A DNA stretch of 64,000 nucleotides, taken from assembly GCF_000970285.1 (NCBI RefSeq), contig NZ_CP009516.1, positions 1-64,000 on the forward strand, read 5' to 3'. The stretch comes from Methanosarcina horonobensis HB-1 = JCM 15518 (GTDB taxonomy: Archaea > Halobacteriota > Methanosarcinia > Methanosarcinales > Methanosarcinaceae). Position numbers and translations under genes: made by a program. A model generated the notes under the pieces. The model had not been told where the DNA came from. It worked only from the letters and a program-made list of their open reading frames with translations, and did no database searches. The first letter of the stretch is position 1; the number at the start of each line of letters is the position of its first letter. Positions 59,531-64,000 of the stretch are shown one piece after another.

Positions 59531-60483
59531 TGCCTGTACTTGATATTGAAGGACTTACAGTCAATTTCGTTACGAAAATGGGGATCCACCATGTGCTGAA
59601 AAATGTGAACCTCCAAATTGAAAGAGGAGAAATCGTGGGTCTGATAGGAGAGTCGGGCTGCGGGAAATCAACCCTTGCCATGAGTGTTCTTGATATAAAT
59701 ACCCGCAACAGGCAAATGTCAGGAAAGATTAGTTTCATGGGTGAGGATATTCAGAAGTTCAGCAGGGAAAAAATGCGGGAGCTTAGGGGCAGACACATAG
59801 GATTCATACCTCAGTCTTCCATGAATGCGCTCAACCCGCTTGTTCGTGTTAAAAAACAGTTTATGGAGACTATCAGTGCTCATGTTGACATGCCTGAGAA
59901 AGAAATGCTTGCTCTCAGCCGCGATATGCTTTCCCTTGTGTCTATAGATCCGGGAAGGATGAACGCTTTCCCCTATGAATTCAGCGGAGGACAGCGCCAG
60001 AGGCTCATGACTGCTCTTTCCATGCTCCTCTCTCCCGAGCTGATAATTGCCGATGAGCCCACCACCGCCCTTGATGCGATGATACAGCTGCAAATCATAG
60101 ATCTGCTGAAGAATATGGCAAGAGAAAAAGAGACTTCCTTGCTTGTGATTTCCCATGACCTGCATACTATTTCCAGAATTTGTGACCGGATTTACATAAT
60201 GTATGCAGGAAGAATCGTGGAAACGGGTACAAAAGAAGAGATACTGAGGAGATCGCGTCATCCGTATACACAAAAATTGTTAAGCTCAAGGTTACCCCTT
60301 ATGGTGGAACCTGTAAGGGTAAAGGGCATACCCGGTAGGCCACCATCTACCTTGAAAGTGTACCAGGGATGTGAATTTCTGGAAAGATGCGAAAGGAGTT
60401 CCGAGATTTGCAGGGAGAAAAAACCTCCTGAATGTACTGGCAATTCCAGGGTATCATGTCACTTATGTCACGTTGAGGGATAA
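59530..60483 (+). CDS. ABC transporter ATPase, DppD/NikD type
   Basis: This ~317-residue ATPase has Walker A GESGCGKST, signature FSGGQRQRL, Walker B LIIADEPTTALD and the switch His in LLVISHDLHT. After the ATPase domain comes the oligopeptide/nickel C-terminal extension with a cysteine-rich patch (CEFLERCERSSEICREKKPP, then further Cys), which in related ATPases can bind an Fe-S cluster or metal. An upstream in-frame TTG exists at 59527; the ATG is preferred with GAAGGTGAT nearby. It overlaps the previous gene by one base. Confidence 0.93.
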   Translation: MPVLDIEGLTVNFVTKMGIHHVLKNVNLQIERGEIVGLIGESGCGKSTLAMSVLDINTRNRQMSGKISFMGEDIQKFSREKMRELRGRHIGFIPQSSMNALNPLVRVKKQFMETISAHVDMPEKEMLALSRDMLSLVSIDPGRMNAFPYEFSGGQRQRLMTALSMLLSPELIIADEPTTALDAMIQLQIIDLLKNMAREKETSLLVISHDLHTISRICDRIYIMYAGRIVETGTKEEILRRSRHPYTQKLLSSRLPLMVEPVRVKGIPGRPPSTLKVYQGCEFLERCERSSEICREKKPPECTGNSRVSCHLCHVEG

Positions 60484-60485
60484 AA

Positions 60486-61313
60486 ATGAACGAAAATGAA
60501 CTTGTCAGGGTTGCTAACGTTACAAAGGTATTCAGGAGTAAAAGATTATTTAAAGGCAGTTCATCTGTCACCGCTCTTGATGGCGTGTCTCTTTCCGTGG
60601 AAAAAAATAGGATACTTGGAATCATAGGAGAAAGCGGAAGCGGTAAGACTACTCTAGCTAAATTGATACTCGGTCTCCTTAAACCAACATCAGGAGTCAT
60701 ATCCTTTACCGATCTGAAAGATGGGAACAGCGGATTAAGGAAACCTGAAGTCCAGGTGATTTTCCAGGACCCCTATGATTCCCTGAGCCACATGATGACC
60801 ATTGAAGAAATTGTGACCGAACCATATCTCATAAAGCATAAAAGCCATTGTAGTGCCGATAAAGTACGCAGTGTCCTTGAGTCCGTAGGCCTGACCCCTG
60901 TTGATGAGTACCTCCACAAGTATCCCCGTTCTCTCAGCGGTGGGCAGCGCCAGCGTGTGGCCGTTGCCAGGGCGATAATTACCAGTCCTGATATAATAAT
61001 AGCCGACGAGCCAATTTCCATGCTTGATGCTTCCATAGGTGTCGATATCCTTAACCTTATACTTGAAATGAATGAAAAATTAGGGATAACATTCATTTTT
61101 ATTACTCACGATATCGCTGCAGCTGCTTATATATGTGATAACATTGCCGTAATGAAATCTGGAAAAATAGTTGAGTACGGTTCACGAAAGCAGGTAATAG
61201 TCGAGTGCCAGAATCTCTACACCAGTTCATTGCTTTCGGCGGCAGGAGCAGATTTCATATTTTCCGAAAATAAAAAACATAAAGCTGAGCTGGCAGTCAA
61301 ACAGATTTGTTGA
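60486..61313 (+). CDS. ABC transporter ATPase, DppF/NikE type
   Basis: This 275-residue second ATPase has Walker A GESGSGKTT, signature LSGGQRQRV, Walker B IIIADEPISMLDAS and switch His in FIFITHDIAAAA. It lacks the cysteine-rich C-terminal extension of its partner. It starts two bases after the upstream stop, with GAGGGA as ribosome-binding site. It is the last gene of the operon. The two ATPases would form the heterodimer that powers the transporter. Confidence 0.92.
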   Translation: MNENELVRVANVTKVFRSKRLFKGSSSVTALDGVSLSVEKNRILGIIGESGSGKTTLAKLILGLLKPTSGVISFTDLKDGNSGLRKPEVQVIFQDPYDSLSHMMTIEEIVTEPYLIKHKSHCSADKVRSVLESVGLTPVDEYLHKYPRSLSGGQRQRVAVARAIITSPDIIIADEPISMLDASIGVDILNLILEMNEKLGITFIFITHDIAAAAYICDNIAVMKSGKIVEYGSRKQVIVECQNLYTSSLLSAAGADFIFSENKKHKAELAVKQIC

Positions 61314-61450
61314 CAGAACGGAATTCGGACAATAGAATTCAAGGAAGAAGAATTCCGGAATATCAGAACAGAGAAACAAAAATGAGTACCGGAATAAAAG
61401 AGGATGCGGCTTTTTAAGCCGCTTTTTGAAATTTCCTCAGAATTTTTGAG

Positions 61451-63010
61451 TTACTGATAAGCCTTAATAAGAGGCTCAACTGCTCTTGGGTCCCCAATTT
61501 CAATAAGAATCAGTGCGATCTCATCCTTAATTCTCTGGTCTTCCGTGTTCAGGTTTTCTATAAGAGGTTCAACTGCTACTTCTCCCATCTCTATAAGGGC
61601 TTCTCTGGCACTGGCTCCAAAGTCTTTATCACCCAGTTTTTCTATAAAAAACCCTGCAGCTTCCTTGTTTTTAGTTTTACCAAGAGCAAGAAGGGCTCCG
61701 TTTCTGATGTCTGTATTCATGCTCTGGTTATCAAACACCATTTTAAGAGTGTTTACAGCTTCAGGGCTTCCTATGTTCCCAAGAGCAGAGGTTGCAGCTA
61801 CTCTTACCTCAGGCATTTCTCCATCATCCGTCAGTACAACGGTTAACTCTTGCGTAGCCTCAGTTCCTCCTATTCCTCCAAGGGCAAGAACAACGCTTTT
61901 TCTGACATCTGGATATGTATTCAGAGTATCTATTCTTCTTCCTTCAGCTTCTTTTCCGCTTTCCAGGACTTCTATCAGGGGTTCAACTGCTGATTCGTCT
62001 CCCATTTTCCCAAGTATAAGAGCTGAATTACTCCTTACCGAGGCCTTCGTATCTCTCAGTCTCTCAATAAGATAGGGTACGGCTTCTTCTGCTCCCATCT
62101 TCCCAAGTGCAACTGCAGTGCTGCTCCTGATGTAATCTTTCTCGTTATTTTTCAGTTCTGTCATCAGGGTATCCACAGCTCTTTCATCTCCGAGTTCTCC
62201 AAGCGCCATAGCTGCACTGTGTCCCGCCAGAGGGTAATCCTGAGTAAGCATCTTCAGTAAGGGATCTGTTGCGGCTTTTTCCTTTTTTTGTCCAAGAGCC
62301 ATTGCAGCTGCAACTCTTACATATCCTTTCTGGCTTTTAAGAGCTTCAAGGAGTTTCTCAGTTTCGTTTCCCGACTCTTCAGATTCTTCCCCAGATTCGA
62401 ATTTTGAAAGTGCGAATGAAGTATAGAGAGTAGAATTCTGTTCTTCAGCCTTGAGAGCCTCTTCAAGAAGGTCTGTATCGTTTCCGTACTCAACGTTTAA
62501 GGACTTTGCAAGGCTCTCTCGCATGGCTTTATCTTTAGCTTCTATAGCCTGCATGATATCTTCCGGGACCTCTCCCTGGCTCTGTTTTCCGACTGCGCCT
62601 TCGGTTGCGGTCACGTTTGAGGCTTCTTTTTCGCCAAGGTTTTCCGAAAGACTGTTTTCCGCTCTTTCATCTCCGGTTTCAAGAAGTGCCAGAAGCATAT
62701 AACTTCTTATTTCTCCTCCAGAGCTTGAATTTTCGGTTTCAATCTTTTCAATAAGAGCGCTGGCAGCTGGCTTTCCAAGTCTACCAAGTTCGGTTGCGGC
62801 ATTTAACTTTGTTTCACTGTCATTGCCAGTTTCCAGCCTGTTTATGAGACTTATTATCTGATTTTCTCCGGAAACTCCGGCTACTGTTGTGGTATTCGCT
62901 GCATTTCCACTATTTTCAACAAACTTATCCCCATTCAATAGAAGTGAGAAAAATATAGAAAGAGTGATAAGTGCAAATAAAAGAGAGATTTTCCATTTAA
63001 CCTGGGACAT
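61451..63010 (-). CDS. Membrane-anchored HEAT-repeat protein
   Basis: This ~519-residue protein has an N-terminal signal or anchor (KWKISLLFALITLSIFFSLL) and then many HEAT/PBS-lyase-like repeats of ~31 residues. The repeats carry motifs of the type AAAMALGQKKEKAATDPLL and STAVALGKMGAEEAVPYLI, with about a dozen in tandem. A Glu/Ser/Asn-rich segment at ~150-210 separates early repeats. Such proteins usually act as protein-binding scaffolds, here probably outside the cell. An in-frame start at 63133 would add 41 residues overlapping the neighbouring gene. The ATG at 63010 is chosen because a minus-strand TATA box lies at ~63031-63040 and the signal segment starts here. Confidence 0.85.
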   Translation of the reverse strand: MSQVKWKISLLFALITLSIFFSLLLNGDKFVENSGNAANTTTVAGVSGENQIISLINRLETGNDSETKLNAATELGRLGKPAASALIEKIETENSSSGGEIRSYMLLALLETGDERAENSLSENLGEKEASNVTATEGAVGKQSQGEVPEDIMQAIEAKDKAMRESLAKSLNVEYGNDTDLLEEALKAEEQNSTLYTSFALSKFESGEESEESGNETEKLLEALKSQKGYVRVAAAMALGQKKEKAATDPLLKMLTQDYPLAGHSAAMALGELGDERAVDTLMTELKNNEKDYIRSSTAVALGKMGAEEAVPYLIERLRDTKASVRSNSALILGKMGDESAVEPLIEVLESGKEAEGRRIDTLNTYPDVRKSVVLALGGIGGTEATQELTVVLTDDGEMPEVRVAATSALGNIGSPEAVNTLKMVFDNQSMNTDIRNGALLALGKTKNKEAAGFFIEKLGDKDFGASAREALIEMGEVAVEPLIENLNTEDQRIKDEIALILIEIGDPRAVEPLIKAYQ

Positions 63011-63030
63011 TATGATTTCTATCAAGTTAT

Positions 63031-63040
63031 TGTTTATATG
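63031..63040 (-). promoter_or_regulatory. TATA box of the HEAT-repeat gene
   Basis: The minus strand reads CATATAAACA, 20-30 bases before the ATG at 63010, implying an almost leaderless transcript. Confidence 0.5.
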
Positions 63041-63081
63041 CGTTTCTCTACTTATCAAGCCCGACAAAGGGAAAGGCCCTT

Positions 63082-64000
63082 TCATTCCCTGTACTTCAGG
63101 TTTTTCTCCCTTATCCGGCACCCTAGCCCGCAAAGAAGGGTTGTCACTTCACTTTCTATAGAATCTGCATTACAATCTCCAAAGATAGTTATCCTGTAAG
63201 TAACTCCCAGTTTTCCTGTTTCACATATTAACTTTTCAGGTTCTGTTCTGTTAAACTCATCGTAGATGTCGCTGATTTGGCAGTCTGCAAGTTGCTCGTT
63301 TGTACTCACTGCTCCGAGGACTATTTCAGGATCGGCGCCTTCCGGGATCAGGACTGAGATATCCCTTATCGAATGCTTCAGTTTTTCTTTTCTCCATTCC
63401 CTCAATTCGGATTCTGAAAGGAGGCGAAGGTTTTCAAGCTTAAGTTTTATGAACTTATTCTTGATATGAGGAGCAGTCCCTTTTGAGACAAGTTTTGTAA
63501 GGACTATCTCGTTAGGTCCCACCTTCTCCAGTCTGCCCACATGGATATTTCCTGAATAAATGTGAGAAAAGCCACAGACTTTCCCTATGGAGTTCAGGAT
63601 GGTTTCATATTCGGTTATCCTGGAATTAATCAGTTTGTCCGACCTGCGCAGGGCATGAGCCGTATCATCATATTTCCGGGCAGCTGCTTTCATCTTTCTT
63701 ACAAAGCCTTCTTCATCGTGCGCCCTCACAAGGCCGGCAAGTTCCTCACATTCCTTTATAAATGCTTCATGAACCTCAGGAACACCAGGGTTTTCCATCT
63801 GAATCAGGGCATAAAGGTAGGGGTTCTGGCCCAGAATCCTGCCCACAAAGTCAAGCATTATGCTGTAAACCGGACTTACGAATTTCCTGGACTTTTTGAT
63901 ATCAAAATCAAGCCTGTCAATGGTTGTCCCTATAGTGATATAAGCAAAATGAGTAAGCCCCTGTACTACTGAGACCAGCCTGTCATGTTCGGCTGCGGTT
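63082..64000 (-). CDS. tyrA: Prephenate dehydrogenase, 3' part (gene runs off the window)
   Basis: The C-terminal ~305 residues of a TyrA-type prephenate dehydrogenase are present. The helical dimer domain is seen (AEHDRLVSVVQGLTHFAY, FVSPVYSIMLDFVGRILGQN, PYLYALIQMENPGVPEVHEA). After it comes a ~160-residue archaeal extension whose last part (ITIFGDCNADSIESEVTTLL) looks like a ligand-binding regulatory domain. The Rossmann NAD(P)-binding part lies beyond base 64000. The reaction is oxidative decarboxylation of prephenate in tyrosine synthesis. An ATG at 63858 is internal, because the frame stays open and conserved upstream of it. Confidence 0.85.
   Translation of the reverse strand, partial: TAAEHDRLVSVVQGLTHFAYITIGTTIDRLDFDIKKSRKFVSPVYSIMLDFVGRILGQNPYLYALIQMENPGVPEVHEAFIKECEELAGLVRAHDEEGFVRKMKAAARKYDDTAHALRRSDKLINSRITEYETILNSIGKVCGFSHIYSGNIHVGRLEKVGPNEIVLTKLVSKGTAPHIKNKFIKLKLENLRLLSESELREWRKEKLKHSIRDISVLIPEGADPEIVLGAVSTNEQLADCQISDIYDEFNRTEPEKLICETGKLGVTYRITIFGDCNADSIESEVTTLLCGLGCRIREKNLKYRE

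Overview
The window is a chromosomal segment of a methanogenic archaeon, almost certainly genus Methanosarcina. It holds an archaeal rRNA operon whose 16S begins with the Methanosarcina-type 5' end, an Orc1/Cdc6 gene with a Cdc6-type origin recognition box (ORB) at base 1, archaeal DnaG, a four-OB-fold RPA, a fused Fae-Hps enzyme, archaeosine synthase, and the long AT-rich intergenic regions with short degenerate direct repeats seen in that genus. The species cannot be fixed from the sequence alone.

Layout. 0-5 kb: a putative origin-proximal region, orc1/cdc6, then three conserved archaeal genes (UPF0200 kinase-like, UPF0201, TIM-barrel isomerase/epimerase). 5-13 kb: methyltransferase, GGCT-like protein, a degenerate SelB-like elongation factor (aSelBL), a lipoprotein-like 5'-nucleotidase, an Rnl3-type RNA ligase and a TIGR00266/AIM24 protein. 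13.3-18.8 kb: five consecutive CBS-domain genes on the minus strand. 18.8-21.3 kb: a 1-kb AT-rich gap with two ORB copies, then RPA. 21.8-24.4 kb: a broken MFS gene, KptA and RtcA. 24.5-29 kb: a CoA-disulfide-reductase-like flavoprotein, a 1.4-kb gap with a 12-bp inverted repeat around a TATA-like box, and dnaG. 29-35 kb: UPF0058, GNAT, ArcS and a GlcD/GlcF-type oxidase pair. 35-37.5 kb: a tandem small-gene family with a decayed third copy, a decayed DHA2-type MFS remnant, and a secreted protein that appears to start at ATT. 37.6-43.3 kb: YgiQ radical SAM, MBL hydrolase, TatD, LeuA-type synthase. 43.3-48.8 kb: rRNA operon with tandem promoters. 49-51.6 kb: two bacterioferritins, a YIP1 membrane protein, two tRNA-Cys genes. 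51.7-55 kb: endonuclease III, Fae-Hps, TpiA. 55.2-61.3 kb: a six-gene FmdE-like/peptide-nickel-type ABC operon. 61.4-64 kb: a HEAT-repeat protein and the 3' part of prephenate dehydrogenase.

How the genes relate. Replication genes (orc1, RPA, dnaG) lie within 29 kb of each other and near all three full ORB matches, so the origin region may extend to about 19.5 kb. Three RNA-end enzymes (RNA ligase, KptA, RtcA) lie within 14 kb. Fae-Hps and TpiA sit side by side in sugar-phosphate metabolism. No CRISPR array, intact insertion sequence or prophage is visible. The least explained parts are the ORB pair beside RPA, the five-gene CBS cluster, the degenerate SelB-like factor, the FmdE-ABC operon, the non-ATG starts, and the operator-like palindromes at leuA and at 26.2 kb.
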